Positions 12,158-23,555 are shown, numbered from the stretch's first letter. The stretch: DNA of 64,000 nucleotides from Flaccisagitta enflata (GCA_965153355.1 OZ231128.1:19344001-19408000), one strand, 5' to 3'. Translations and numbers: made by a program. Notes: generated by a model not told the origin, from the sequence alone.

Positions 12158-12178
12158 CACAAATATCCCCACGTACAG

Positions 12179-12813
12179 CAACCATCGTGTACGCCCGTTG
12201 GGCTCTTTTGACGCGTTACGCTACGCAACGGAATAATAAAATCATCACGGAGACACTCGGCAGCGTCGCGGGCGCCGGAGGCAGCCTCGTCACCGGAAAT
12301 GGCGCCGGTCCCGTCTGCGGTGGCGGCGGCGGCGGCGGTGGTTTCAGCGCCGCTTTACCCTGGGACGAAGTTCGATTAGATCACGCCTATCCTTTGGAAG
12401 GAACTCTCACATTCGCCAATCGAAATGTGGCAGCAACCGAAGCGATTTATGCCGGAATAGGAGGAGGAGGAGGAGGAGGAGGAGTCAGTGGTGGCGGCGG
12501 CGGAGGAGGAGGGAGTGCACCGAGAAACAGCAGCGGGAGTTGTGGAGAAGGTGGTGGTGGTGGTGGTAGTGGTCATGTCAGCGGAGAAGGGGAAGGAGAG
12601 GACGATTGTGATAGAGTGGGTAGCGGTAGTGAAAGTAACAGTGGTAGCGGTGGTGGGGTTGTAGGAGGAGGTGGCGGAAGTGCAGTGGTGGGAGGAGGCA
12701 GAGGAGGAGGAGGAGGAGGAGAAGGCGGGCTGGTGGGAAATGGCAGCGTGATTGGAACGACGACTGGTGGTGCCGATGTCATCCGGGGCTCTGGAATCGA
12801 AATGAATGGCCAG
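12179..12813 (+). CDS. Candidate internal coding exon, glycine-rich protein of unknown function
   Basis: A continuous frame of about 211 codons is bounded by a plausible acceptor (CCACGTACAG, AG at 12177-12178) and a donor (GGCCAG then GTAAAC at 12814). It opens TIVYARWALLTRYATQRNN, contains a non-repetitive block with PWDEVRLDHAYPLEGTLTF and ANRNVAATEAIY, and then long Gly/Ser runs from GGN codon arrays (about residues 95-190), ending IEMNGQ. The non-repetitive parts have mixed codon use unlike the surrounding repeats, which is the main reason to call it coding. I do not recognise the family. The donor leaves the frame in phase 0, compatible with the candidate exon at 50800. The glycine tract could be chance translation of a GGA/GGT repeat, so confidence is moderate. 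Confidence 0.45.
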
Positions 12814-12835
12814 GTAAACCACGTGACTTTAAGCG

Positions 12836-13090
12836 CAGGAAAACGTGTGACAATTTTATGCGTTCTTGTTGGTCAGTGGTGTCTTTGGCCTAACCTTACC
12901 CCTTCCCTCACCTTTAATATGAAAAAGTTTGTGTGAATAGCAAGGAAACCAACGTGAATTCCTGGCTTGAAGTTCATGTGCAAGAGAACGTGTGGAAATT
13001 TTATTTGTTCTTGTTGGTCAGTGGTTTTCTTTGGCCTCACATCCCCCCACTCTCCTTGTTTAATATGAATTAGTTTGTGCTAGTAAAGAG
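12836..13090. repeat. Two-copy direct repeat, unit about 150 bp
   Basis: CGTTCTTGTTGGTCAGTGGT near 12860 recurs as TGTTCTTGTTGGTCAGTGGT near 13007. Flanking matches (AACGTGTG, CTTTGGCCT, TTAATATGAA, AGTTTGTG) show a diverged tandem duplication just 3-prime of the candidate exon. Confidence 0.75.
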
Positions 13091-13226
13091 AATGCGTTCT
13101 TCTTAGTCCATGGTGTCCCTGTCATTAATGAATGGCTAAAAGACCAACTGGTGATAAATTTCAACAATGTTACAAGGATGATTACAAGGATGATGATTCC
13201 CATAAGGAGCACTGCCAAAAGAAGGA

Positions 13227-13850
13227 ACAGGTCGCCCAAGGGCAATATGTGGTCAGCGATACCCATTGCCCTGCTTTGAGTGATTGTGAATTGGAGTGAG
13301 GGGAAGCAGGGCAGCGGCCCCGAAGGGGACGAAGTCCTGTAGAACACAGGGGGACTTTCGTTCGTCATGCCTGAAGAAGTGGATAAGATGCTATAGAGGG
13401 CTTACTGAAGGTCTCCAAGAGCCTAAACTGAGGCCTAAGAAGGCTAATATAATGCCTCAGAATGCCATTGGGAAGCTTTAGAGGGCTGACTTGAGGCTTG
13501 AGAGAGCTGGATTAAGGCTTGAAAGGTCAGAGGACTGATTTGAAGCCTGAGAGCAATAAATTGAGGCTTAGATAGCTGATTTGAGGCCTGAGAGGCCTAA
13601 TTTGAGGCCTGAGAGGCCAGATTTGAGGCCTGAAAAGCCTTATTTGATGCTTAAGAGGCCAGGTTTGAGGCCTAACAGGCTGTATTTGAGGCCTGAGAGG
13701 CCAGATTCGAGGTCTCAGAGGCTGTGATTGGGCCTGAGGGCCTAATGGGGGGACGCACTAATCCAATCGCAACGAACGAACGGTGCAGGACGGGCACCGA
13801 AAAGTCCCAGAGCCCTACGACTTCGTCCCCTTCGGGGCCGCTGCCCAAAA
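13227..13850. mobile_element. GAGGCC-array element with serial-hairpin ends (copy 1)
   Basis: The left end (13227-13365) is a run of stem-loops. It includes GGGCAGCGGCCC, CCCCGAAGGGG, GGACGAAGTCC and CCTGTAGAACACAGG, followed by GGGGGACTTTCGTTCGT. The right end (13806-13850) carries the reverse complement (ACTTCGTCCCCTTCGGGGCC, GCTGCCC). Between them lies a 21-23 bp array of TTTGAGGCCTGAGAGGCC type (about 13490-13745), degenerate here. Paired ends around an array suggest a non-autonomous inverted-repeat element; no protein is encoded. Confidence 0.7.
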
Positions 13851-13947
13851 AGGGAGGAAAATGAAACTGAAAGACCTGATGATGAGGAGAAGAAGACGGA
13901 GGATGAGGAGGAAGAGGAGGAGCAAGAGGATCGCGACGAGGAGGAGA

Positions 13948-14712
13948 AACAGGTCGCCCAAGGGCAATATGAGGTCAGCGATACCCGTTGCCCTGCTGTG
14001 CATGATTGTAAATTTAAGTGAGGGGAGGCAGGGCAGCGGCCCCGAAGGGGACGAAGTCCTGTAGAACACAGGGGGACTTTCGTTCGTCTGTTTGTTCGTC
14101 TGTCCGTTTGAGCTGAATTCAGGTCTAAGAGGGCTGATGTAAGGCCAGAAAGCCAGTTGGGGGCTTGAATGGGCTGACTTGAGGCTTGAAAGAGCTGGAT
14201 TAAGGCTTGGAAGGCCATAGAGAACTGACTTGAGGATCAGATAGCTGATTTGAGGCCTTATTTGAGGCAAGAGGTTGGATTTGAGGCCTAAGAAGCCAGA
14301 TTTGAGGCTTGAGAGGTCAGATTTGAGGCCTGAGAGGCCAGATAAAAGGCCTGAGAGGCCATATTTGAGGCCTAAGAGGCCAAATTTGAGGCCTAAGAGG
14401 CTAGATTTGAGGCCTGAGAGGCCAGATTTGAGGCCTGAGAGGCCAGATAAAAGGCCTGAGAGGCCATATTTGAGGCCTAAGAGGCCAAATTTGAGGCCTG
14501 AGAGGCCAGATTTGAGGCCTGAGAGGCCAGATTTGAGGCTTGGAAGGCCAGATTTGAGGCCTGAGAGGCCAGATTTGAGGCCTGAGAGGCCAGATTTGAG
14601 GCCTGAGGGGTCTGAGGGAGGGGGGGACGCACGCACGTACGAACGAACGAACGAACGAACGAAAGTCTCCCTGTGTTCTACAGGACTTCGTCCCCTTCGG
14701 GGCCGCTGCCCA
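13948..14712. mobile_element. GAGGCC-array element (copy 2), best-preserved 21-bp array
   Basis: Left hairpin end at 13948-14090 (CAGGTCGCCCAAGGGCAATA, GGGCAGCGGCCCCGAAGGGG, CTGTAGAACACAGG). The right end at 14655-14712 is its reverse complement, preceded by (AACG)n. The array at about 14275-14610 is a regular 21-mer, GATTTGAGGCCTGAGAGGCC plus one A, in roughly 16 units. Because 21 is a multiple of three, all frames that lack a stop in one unit stay open, giving RPDLRPE and LSGLKSG pseudo-proteins on the two strands. Confidence 0.8.
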
Positions 14713-14883
14713 AAAAGAGAGGATATGTCGTTGATTTATTGTAATAAAGAATGGATAAATTGTTCTCATGGGGGACTGTCAAAATGGACCACTTGGGATT
14801 GTTTAAAAAACCGTGCCTGTAGATTGGTTCTCTTGCTTGCTCTTCTCGCTTTGCTTGTCCTGCTTTGCTTGTTGCCGAGAGAG

Positions 14884-14885
14884 TT

Positions 14886-14927
<42 letters not shown>

Positions 14928-14941
14928 GCTGTTGCTGTTGC

Positions 14942-14980
<39 letters not shown>
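14884..14980. repeat. (GTT)n microsatellite with GCT variants
   Basis: About 95 bp of GTT interrupted by three GCT units near 14928-14943. It directly precedes a TTGGGCAGCGGCCCTGGAGG hairpin-end fragment (14984-15020). Confidence 0.97.
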
Positions 14981-14981
<1 letters not shown>

Positions 14982-14983
14982 CT

Positions 14984-15140
14984 TGGGCAGCGGCCCTGGA
15001 GGGGCTGATGACCTATGATACCATACAGGGCAATTCCTTTCTGTCTTCCGTCACGTGTCCCCACCAGGCCTCAATCAGCCTTCTCAGGCCTGATATTGGC
15101 CCTCTTAGGCCTAAATTTGACCCTCCTCAGGCCCCACATA
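14984..15140. mobile_element. GAGGCC-array element fragment (variant end)
   Basis: GGGCAGCGGCCCTGGAGGGG and CTGATGACCTATG form a variant end, also seen at 19679 (GGGCAGCGACTCCAAAGAGG, CCGATAACCTATG). Four degenerate array units with TCAGGCCT follow. Confidence 0.55.
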
Positions 15141-15148
15141 AGCCCTTT

Positions 15149-15735
15149 TGGGCAGCGGGACGAAGTCCTGTAGAACACAGGGGGAGTTTTGTTTGTCCGT
15201 CTGTCCGTCCGTTTGTTCGTCCGTCCCCCCCCAGCCCTCTCAGGCCTGGAATCTGTCCTATTAGGCCTGAAATCTGCCCTATCAGACCTGAAATCTACCC
15301 TCTCAGGCCTGAAATCTGCCCTCTCAAGCCTTGAATCTGCCCTCTCAAGCCTTGAATCTGCCCTCTCAGGCCAGAAATCTGCCCTCAGGCCTGAAATCTG
15401 TCCTCACAGACCTTAAATCTGCCCTCTCATGCAGATTCAAGGCTTGAGAGGGCAGATTTCAGGCCTGAGAGGGTAGATTTCAGGCCTGATAGGGCAGATT
15501 TCAGGCCTGAGAGGGCAGATTTCAGGCCTGAGAGGGCCTGGGGGAGATGGACGGACGGACGGACGGATGGACGGATGGACGGATGGACGGACGGACAAAC
15601 GAAAGTCCCCCTGTGTTCTACAGGACTTCGTCCCCTTCGAGGCCGCTGCCCTGCTTCCTCTCACTCCAATTTACAATCAAGCAAAGCAGGGCAACGGGTA
15701 TCGCTGACCACATATTGCCCTTGGGCGACCTGTTG
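15149..15735. mobile_element. GAGGCC-array element (copy 3) with head-to-head array
   Basis: Left end GGGCAGCGGGACGAAGTCC plus TGTAGAACACAGG at 15149; right end CCTGTGTTCTACAGG through GGCCGCTGCCCTGC at 15611-15665, continuing to TTGGGCGACCTG at 15733. Array units run as CTGCCCTCTCAGGCCTGAAAT up to about 15430, then flip to the reverse complement (GAGAGGGCAGATTTCAGGCC) to 15540. The array is therefore itself a large palindrome centred near 15433. A GACGGACGGATGG tract joins the array to the right end. Confidence 0.75.
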
Positions 15736-16225
15736 GGCCTCAAATTGCTCCTCTTAAGCCTAAAATCGGCCATTTCAGGCGCTAAATTAGCCAATTCAAA
15801 CCCCAAATTAGCCAATTCAGACACCAAATTAGCCCTCCCAGGCCTTAAATTGACTCTCCAGGGCCTCAGATCAGGTATTCTAGGCTTCAAATCAGCCTTC
15901 TCATGCCTCAAGTTAACCCCCCAAGCCCCTAAATAGCCATTTCAGGCCTCAGAACCAACCATTTCAGACCCCTGATAAGCCCTCCCAGGCCTCAAACCAG
16001 GCATCCTAGGCCTCAAATAAGCACTCTTGGGCCTCAAATAAGCCCTTCCAGACCTCATATTGACCATTACAGGCCTCAAATTTGCTAGCCCATGCCCCAA
16101 ATAAGCCTTCCCAGGCCTAGAATTGACCCTTTAAGACCTCAAAAATTCCTGGCCGCTGCCCCTCTTACCATCACACTCACCTACACAAGCACAGGGGCAA
16201 CGGGTACCGCTGACCATCTAACGCT
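15736..16225. mobile_element. GAGGCC-array element (copy 4), array plus decayed end
   Basis: Degenerate units such as TCAGGCCTCAAATTAGCC run through this stretch. It ends with GGCCGCTGCCCCTCTTACC and CACAGGGGCAACGGGTACCG, a diverged version of the outer part of the hairpin end. Confidence 0.6.
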
Positions 16226-16279
16226 TTTGCGACTATTGTAGAATTGAGTTTCCTTCGTTAGCCGTGATACCTTGTCTTT

Positions 16280-16410
<131 letters not shown>

Positions 16411-16710
16411 TTGATGTTGAATGTTGATTCCGAGTTTGTTTGTGAGTATCATGTTTCAGCCTGGTTGACTTCCGTTGACTTCCTTTGCTTCTTTTCTTTC
16501 CTTGACTCCTATTTTGCTTCTTTTCTAGATTCGTACTCGCATCTCTAAAAGTCTAAAAGGATGTTTCTGTAGGTTGGTCCGTGTAGAGGTGGGACTCTAG
16601 GTAACATTCTATTTTTTTTCTAGACACATTTTTAAGGATTTGTCTTCAAATATTCACCTCTTAAGATAAGAGTCTTATCCTATACTTTATGTTTAAGGAG
16701 GACGCATCTA

Positions 16711-17662
16711 CTACGCAAATAAAAAAAAAGCCGCACTTTTAAATGACAATTTATCATATTAGATTTCAAAATAATTAAACAAAATCTTAGACCATTTTGA
16801 AGATCTCAAAGAGATCTTTTATTTGGCTTCAATCTGGTAACGGGTGGACTTTAAAAAAGTAACTTTTAATTTTTTCATATAACTTTTAAAATTTCTCCTA
16901 AGTAAAAAATTTTTTTTTAGGTATTTAGATATGATCGTGCACATCATGTTCCATTATGGATATTTTTTGTGAAGATTAATATTTTTCAAGTTATCTTAAA
17001 AAAAACTGAATTGAATGAGGGACCACTTGAAAAATTTTGCTTGAAATTGAGTATAAAATAGTGTTTTCTCCAAAGTTTGCTTTGGAATCGCAATAGTTGA
17101 TTAAAAGTAGGTCTTAGGAAAGTATGAGCACCAATTTTTTTTAAATAAAAAAACAAATTCATATCCAAAACACTAATGATCATCAATCTTCATTTTTTAT
17201 TAAAATAGGAAATAATGCCCAGAAAATTTTTTTTATTGACCAAACAACTTGAATTTGTACATTATGTTCATTTACACAAATTAAAAGGTTTATTCATTTT
17301 GAATGATCACATAATAATATAATAATAATTTTTATATTATTGAGATAAAGTGACTACTTTTTCTATGTCCACCCGGTATTTCTAGCTTTATTCGTTTAGA
17401 AATGGCATAAAAAAGAATGAAACCATTGCCATTTTTAGTTTTGCAATCCTTTCAAAAAAAGAGTATTTTTGCAAAAAAAGAGGTTCACTTTGGCAAGCTC
17501 TATCTCCTAAACGGTTTGAGATACAGACCTGGGGTTGGTCTAGAATGAAAGATAATTCAAAAATCTTTAAAATCAGTTGAACAAAAAAATTTTAAATTAA
17601 TTTTTTGTGTCTCTTCCACTCAGCTACAAAAGGGAGCGGCTTTTTTTTTTTTATTCGCGTAG
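16711..17662. mobile_element. TA-flanked inverted-repeat element, 952 bp
   Basis: CTACGCAAATAAAAAAAAAG then CCGC on the left pairs with GCGGC, a T-run and ATTCGCGTAG on the right; both termini abut TA. The terminal match is about 28 bp with minor indels. The interior is very AT-rich. No transposase was recognised, although a sub-terminal motif (GTTTAGAAATGGCA at 17393) also occurs inside the neighbouring MITE at 17935. It is therefore provisionally Tc1/mariner-type. Confidence 0.65.
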
Positions 17663-17674
17663 TACGCTGGTGTT

Positions 17675-17785
17675 TTTCAAGGTTTTTGGGTAACGGCCCC
17701 GAAGTGGACAAAGTGAACACCGGAAGATTTTCTATTCATTCGTTCATTTGTGCAACAGTCTGTCCATCTGTCCATCTCAGGCTTT
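17675..17785. mobile_element. GAGGCC-array element fragment split by a MITE
   Basis: GGTAACGGCCCCGAAGTGG and a TCCATCTGTCCATCTCAGGC tail represent the left part of an element that resumes at 18399 (AGGTCCTCTCAGGCCTC) after the MITE at 17788-18396. Confidence 0.5.
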
Positions 17786-17787
17786 TA

Positions 17788-18396
17788 CTATCTAGGAAAT
17801 AATTATGGAATCAACTTCTGCCTTAGATATTGTGGCTTCCAAAAAGGCTATATAACATTTTAAAAATAGCAAATTAATCTACAACAAAAAATCTTCAAGA
17901 TGAGTCTAATCTGGTCTCTGTAGCTCAAACCGTTTAGAAATGGCAAGCAAAAGAGTGAAAACTTTCATATCCAAAATGGGAAAAAAATATTGAGAATGAT
18001 AGATCAAAAAAATTAGGGACATCTTTTTCATGAAATATCTCCACTTCTAGAATACCAAACAACTTTTTATAAAAAAGCAAATTAATCTACATCGAAAAAC
18101 CTTCAAGATGAGCGCAAACTGGTTTCAGTGACTTTAACCATTTAGAAATGACAAGCAAAACCATGGAAACTCTCCATTAAACAAAAAGCTGGCAATAACC
18201 GCTCACAGATGACATAACAAGACCTTGCTAAACTGTTTGAAAATCTTTCAAGACCGCCCCCCACCTGCAAAACTAAAGATATTACTTGACAAAAATGTCA
18301 CCTGAGGTGCTCACGCTATCAGCATCATGATTTTAACAAAATTAAATGGATAAATCAAATTGCCCCTTTTTGATTCCATAATTATTTCCTAGATAG
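17788..18396. mobile_element. TA-flanked MITE, CTATCT family, 609 bp
   Basis: CTATCTAGGAAATAATTATG and GAATCAA at the left mirror TTGATTC and CATAATTATTTCCTAGATAG at the right (27-bp perfect ends), each bordered by TA. Related termini at 20043-20627 and 25642-26232 define a family; the last of these carries a Tc1-type transposase tail. This copy sits inside a GAGGCC array. Confidence 0.88.
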
Positions 18397-18398
18397 TA

Positions 18399-18800
18399 CT
18401 AGGTCCTCTCAGGCCTCAAATAACACCCTCAGGCATCAAGGTTGTCCTCTCAGGTCTCGGACCCAAACCATCCCTCTTAGGCCTCTAATCAGCCCCCTTG
18501 CATATAGACTTTAAATCAACCACCCTCTCGCGCTTTCTCAAGTCTAAAATCCGCCCTCCTAATCTGGCACTCTGGCCTCAGATCCCAGATCTCCTTCCCA
18601 AACCCTAAATCAGCCCTTGTAAGAGCCTCATGAGCCCTAAAGGCAGAATGAACAATGGTCTTCTTGAATTTTCTGGGACTTTATCATCTTCAGGGCTGCT
18701 GCCCCGCTTCCCACCCTGCTTACTTGCAAACTCCATCAAAAAAAGCAGGGCAAAGGGTATCGCTGACCACAAATTGCGCTTGAGCGACTTATTTCTCATT
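18399..18800. mobile_element. GAGGCC-array element (copy 5), degenerate
   Basis: Units like CCTCTCAGGCCTCAAATAAC run to about 18620. They are followed by CAGGGCTGCTGCCCCGCTTC and AAGCAGGGCAAAGGGTATCG, the diverged outer stem-loops of the hairpin end (compare 13240-13311). Confidence 0.6.
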
Positions 18801-18909
18801 CCTTTCTCTTCAGCGTTTTTTATTCCTCTTTTTACGGGCTTGGTTCTCTTTCTCCAGTTAAAAGGCGTCTCAGTAAAAAAATTCTTCTGTATAGACTATT
18901 GAGTCTCTA

Positions 18910-18925
18910 CCTCTGTTAACAGAGG
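18910..18925. repeat. 16-bp perfect palindrome
   Basis: CCTCTGTTAACAGAGG, with weaker pairing outside (AGTCTCTAC / GTAGAGTCACT). Possibly a short foldback remnant. Confidence 0.6.
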
Positions 18926-18983
18926 AGTAAAAAGTAGAGTCACTATACCGTTGGATCTTTTGACGATTGCTTTGCAATGTTTT

Positions 18984-19233
18984 ATTTCATTCATTCATTC
19001 ATTCATTCATTCATTCATTCATTCATTCATTCATTCATTCATTCATTCATTCATTCATTCATTCATTAATTCATTCATTCATTCATTCATGCATTCACGC
19101 ATGTATGCATTCATTCATTCAGTCAGTCATTCATGCATTCATTCATTCATTCATTCATTCATTCATTCATTCATTCATTCATTCATTCATTCATTCATTC
19201 ATTCATTCATTCATTCATTCATTCATTCATTCA
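18984..19233. repeat. (CATT)n microsatellite
   Basis: About 250 bp of CATT with GCAT, CACG and CAGT variants clustered at 19090-19135. Confidence 0.97.
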
Positions 19234-19384
19234 AGCAAAAGGTGAAAAGTTAGAGATTCGGAGGGGGAAGGAAACTCGAGACAAAAGTGTAAGGGGAAGG
19301 GGTAAATAGATTCTAAATGACACGCGGTATCATTTTATGACTTCCATTAGACAATAACATGTTCTAACGTCATTTCAGCGTGTC

Positions 19385-19680
19385 TTGTCATTGCCATACC
19401 GGGTTTGTTCATTGTCATTTCTGGTTTTGTCATTGCCATTTTTAGTTTATTGATTGCCATTCCGGGTTTTGTCATTGCCATTTCTGGTTTGTTCATTGCC
19501 ATTTCTGGTTTGTTCATTGCCATTTCTGGTTTGTTCATTGCCATTTCTGGTTTGTTCATTGCCATTTCTGGTTTGTTCATTGCCATTTCTGGTTTGTTCA
19601 TTGCCATTTCTGGTTCGTTCTTTGCCATTTCTGGTTTGTTCATTGCCATTCCGGGTTTTGTCATTGCCATTTCTGGTTTT
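19385..19680. repeat. 21-bp minisatellite ATTGCCATTTCTGGTTTGTTC
   Basis: About 13 units of a 21-mer whose core is TTGCCATTTCTGGTTTGTTC. Edge units carry CCGGG and TTTTGTC variants. The period is seven codons, so frames on both strands stay open (MNKPEMA and FLVCSLP pseudo-repeats). It runs straight into a variant hairpin-end fragment (GGGCAGCGACTCCAAAGAGG). Confidence 0.95.
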
Positions 19681-19778
19681 GGGCAGCGACTCCAAAGAGG
19701 CCGATAACCTATGCTTTCACACATTATTTTTCCTTCTTCTCCTCCTTTTCCTCCGTACGTCCCTCCCTCTCTCCAGGC

Positions 19779-19992
19779 TCAACAAGGCCGGATACACGGC
19801 TACCCCAGTCGCGTGCGGTGGGCAGGGGCTGTTTTTGAGGTCACTTGATCATTTGGGCAGGAGCAGTGAGGCCAAAGACCGCAAAAAACAAAAAAAAAGT
19901 AAAGTGTGAATGACCAACGGACCAACGGACGGAAGGACGGACCGACGGACCGACAAAGCGGGGTGTAGAGTCGCGTAGCACGCGACTAAAAA
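19779..19992 (-). mobile_element. GTCS-tract element, subfamily A, complete
   Basis: Read on the minus strand: AGTCGCGTGCTACGCGACTC, ACACCCCGC, GTCGG/GTCC tract, CACTTTACTTTTTTTTTG, GGCCTCACTGCTCCTGCCC, CGCACGCGACTGGGG, TAGCCGTGTATCCGGCCTTG. The left flank is CTCAA and the right flank AAAAATCAGCC, so the T-run is present only at the 5-prime end of this copy. Confidence 0.75.
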
Positions 19993-20042
19993 TCAGCCTC
20001 TAGGCTTAAATCCCAGCCTCCAGGTTCAAATCTCAGCCACTA
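19993..20042. mobile_element. GAGGCC-type array, left part, interrupted by a MITE
   Basis: CAGCCTCTAGGCTTAAATCC and CAGCCTCCAGGTTCAAATC are diverged array units; the array resumes at 20629 (GGCTTAAACCACAGTCTC). Confidence 0.55.
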
Positions 20043-20627
20043 CTATCTAGAGCAAAAATATGGAAACCGTAAAGTAGTTAAATGATTTATGCAAAAAAAA
20101 TCTATAAAAAAAACCAATAATGTATTAGATAATGTATTAGATATCTAGCATAATCTCTTGTATAGGAGGTTCAACAAGCCATAGAGTAAGGGTTTTTGAA
20201 CACTTTCAAATGAATGTTAGGTATATACGCATTATGAATCTCCCTTCCCGTGAAAACAGTTTAGGAGCATTCTTTTGTCTATACTACATGCTCTTTTTGA
20301 CCCTTTTTCAAACCACATTGGTTCAAAGGGGATGGAATTAGCCAATAAAATGCAATGAGTCATGGGCGTTGTAGAAAGGACCAAAAATTAGATGAAAACG
20401 CAATTGATCAATCTGAAAAATAATTCAAATACTTAGAACCGAAATTTGAGGTACCTGTTCTGTTTTGCTTGTCATTTTTAAATGGGTTCAGCTGAACAAA
20501 AGCCGTTTGCGGCATCAGCTCAGAAACTTGAAGAAATTTCAGAATCTCACTGATTTATATCTGAGTTTGTAATTCTAAGCAGAGTTATGGCAATAAATGC
20601 TTGTTTTCATACCTATACTTTAGATAG
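20043..20627. mobile_element. TA-flanked MITE, CTATCT family, 585 bp
   Basis: CTATCTAGAGCAAAAATATG on the left imperfectly mirrors CATACCTATACTTTAGATAG on the right, both bordered by TA. It is more diverged than the 17788 copy. It also lies inside a GAGGCC-type array. Confidence 0.75.
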
Positions 20628-20628
20628 T

Positions 20629-20880
20629 AGGCTTAAACCACAGTCTCAAGGCTCAGATCCCATCCTCAAGGCTCAAAACTAGTGTTGTAAAAGAGGAAGT
20701 GGAAGTGAAAGCGGTTCGAAGAATCTCGAGGCTCAGATCCCAGCCTTGAGGTTCAAACCAAATCATTCAGGATCAAATCCCAGCCTTGGGGCTTCAAGCT
20801 AACTAAGCATATGTTATTGGGCCCTTTGGATCCGCAGCCCCTCTCACCACTTCACATAGGGGCGACGGGGCATTGACCCT
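20629..20880. mobile_element. GAGGCC-type array, right part, with decayed end
   Basis: Units such as CAGTCTCAAGGCTCAGATCC continue to about 20800, then GGATCCGCAGCCCCTCTCAC and ATAGGGGCGACGGGGCATTG resemble the outer hairpin-end sequence. Confidence 0.5.
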
Positions 20881-21079
20881 GTCAGAATTTGCCGCCAAAT
20901 TTGCCGTCTTCGCAAACTTTTTTTGCCATAACCGCCAATAATATCCACATAATGCCATCATTCCATATCCATATCCAATCGCTCTTTTCGCATATTTATC
21001 TGTACACACCACTGCCAGCACATTTGAAGCACTGCCTATTCTCAAAGCATTGAAAGTAAATGGTTTTGAACACCTGCGG

Positions 21080-21365
<286 letters not shown>

Positions 21366-21659
21366 ACAGAGAAAGAGAGATAAAGAACGTAAATATTTCA
21401 AATGGAAAAAAACACATTTTGAAGGTAAAAGCAGATGCGCTTCATCACATCACTCTTTGAGAAGGATATTCAAAAAAGATTTATTATTCCACCTTGGTAA
21501 CTTTCTTTTCCAGCTCCACTCGTATTATCTTTTCTTAGTTTTAGACATGCGCCAAAGCCAAAGGTTGAGTTCGTCCGTCTGTCGGTCGACTATGCATTTG
21601 ACGCGCTCTATCAGACGCACAAAATGGCCATTTTCTTCCCCCTTTTTTGGGACGTTTGG

Positions 21660-22318
21660 ATGAATGAATGAATGAATGAATGAATGAATGAATGAATGAA
21701 TGAATGAATGAATGAATGAATGAGTGAATGAATGAATGAGTGAATGAATGAATGAATGAATGAATGAATGAATGAGTGAATGAATGAATGAGTGAATGAA
21801 TGAATGAGTGAATGAATGAATGAATGAATGAATGAGTGAATGAATGAATGAACAAATGAATGAATGAATGATTAAATGAATGATTAAATGAATGAATGAA
21901 TGAATGAATAAGTGAGTGCGTGAATGAATGAATGAATGAATGATTGAAGGATTGAATGAATGAATCAATGAATGAATGAATGAATGAATGAATGAATGAA
22001 TGAATGAATGAATGAATGAATGAATGAATGAATGAATGAATGAATGAATGAATGAATGATTGAATGATTGAATGATTGAATGATTGAATGAATGAATGAA
22101 TGAATAAATGAATGAATGAATGAATGAATGAATGAATGAATGAATGAATGAATGAATGAATGAATGAATGAATGAATGAATGAATGAATGAATGAATGAA
22201 TGAATGAATGAATGAATGATTGAATGATTGAATGATTGAATGATTGAATGAATGAATGAATGAATGAATGAATGAATGAATGAATGAATGAATGAATGAA
22301 TGAATGAATGAATGAATA
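21660..22318. repeat. (GAAT)n microsatellite, about 655 bp
   Basis: One of the longest tetranucleotide arrays in the window, with GAGT, GATT and AACAAAT variant units. A GATT-containing block (TGATTGAATGATTGAATGAT) appears at 22057-22092 and again at 22217-22250 with the same spacing context, indicating internal segmental duplication. Long FIHSFIHS frames are artefacts. Confidence 0.98.
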
Positions 22319-22568
22319 CAGGAATACATGACATTAAAGAAGTCGTCCGGATCAGCCGTTTCCGCAGTTTCTACGAATGCGCAATCGACTGAAAACCATT
22401 TTAAGATATGCGAAGATAAATATTAAAAAAGGATATCAAAACCAGATGGAGAGAAAAAGAAAAGAAAAACAAAAAAAAAGATGAAAAAAAAACAAACAAA
22501 AAAGAAGAAGGTAGAAAAAGAGGTGGCAAAAAAAGAAGAAAACGAAGGGAAGAGAAAAAGGAAAAGAG

Positions 22569-22570
<2 letters not shown>

Positions 22571-22667
<97 letters not shown>

Positions 22668-22690
22668 AAGGGAGAGAGAGAAAGAAAGGG
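22571..22690. repeat. (GA)n microsatellite
   Basis: About 90 bp of pure GA, ending in GAAAGAAAGG variants, embedded in an A-rich purine tract. Confidence 0.97.
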
Positions 22691-22787
22691 AGAGAATAAG
22701 AAAAAGAAAGAGAATGTCAAGACTCAAGAGCAAAAGGCGAAAATGACCAAGGAACTGATATACGGCATTTTAAATTGATTGCTGAAA

Positions 22788-23049
<262 letters not shown>

Positions 23050-23051
23050 TA

Positions 23052-23326
<275 letters not shown>

Positions 23327-23555
23327 TCTTTTGACAGAAAGACAGATAAACTTAGAGACAGAGGAAGACAAAGAGACAGACACTGAGAATGAAACAGACA
23401 GACAAAATGACGGGAAAGCATGAAAAGAGAGAGAGAAAAAAGAGAGAAGCAAATCAAAAGAAAGATGGAAAAGAACTTTAAAAGGAGAAATTTTGTTTTC
23501 AAAAGAAGAAAAAGAAGAGGAAGGGACATAGAAAAAGAAGATTATCAAAAAAAAG

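Noticed and set aside
14275-15018. RPDLRPE and LSGLKSG repeat proteins
   Set aside because: The 21-bp repeat has a period of seven codons and lacks stops in several frames on both strands. The array lies between inverted hairpin ends, and copies vary by frame-breaking changes.
21525-22334. FIHSFIHS-type frames of over 250 codons
   Set aside because: Direct translation of the (GAAT)n array; tetranucleotides without stops are open in all three frames.
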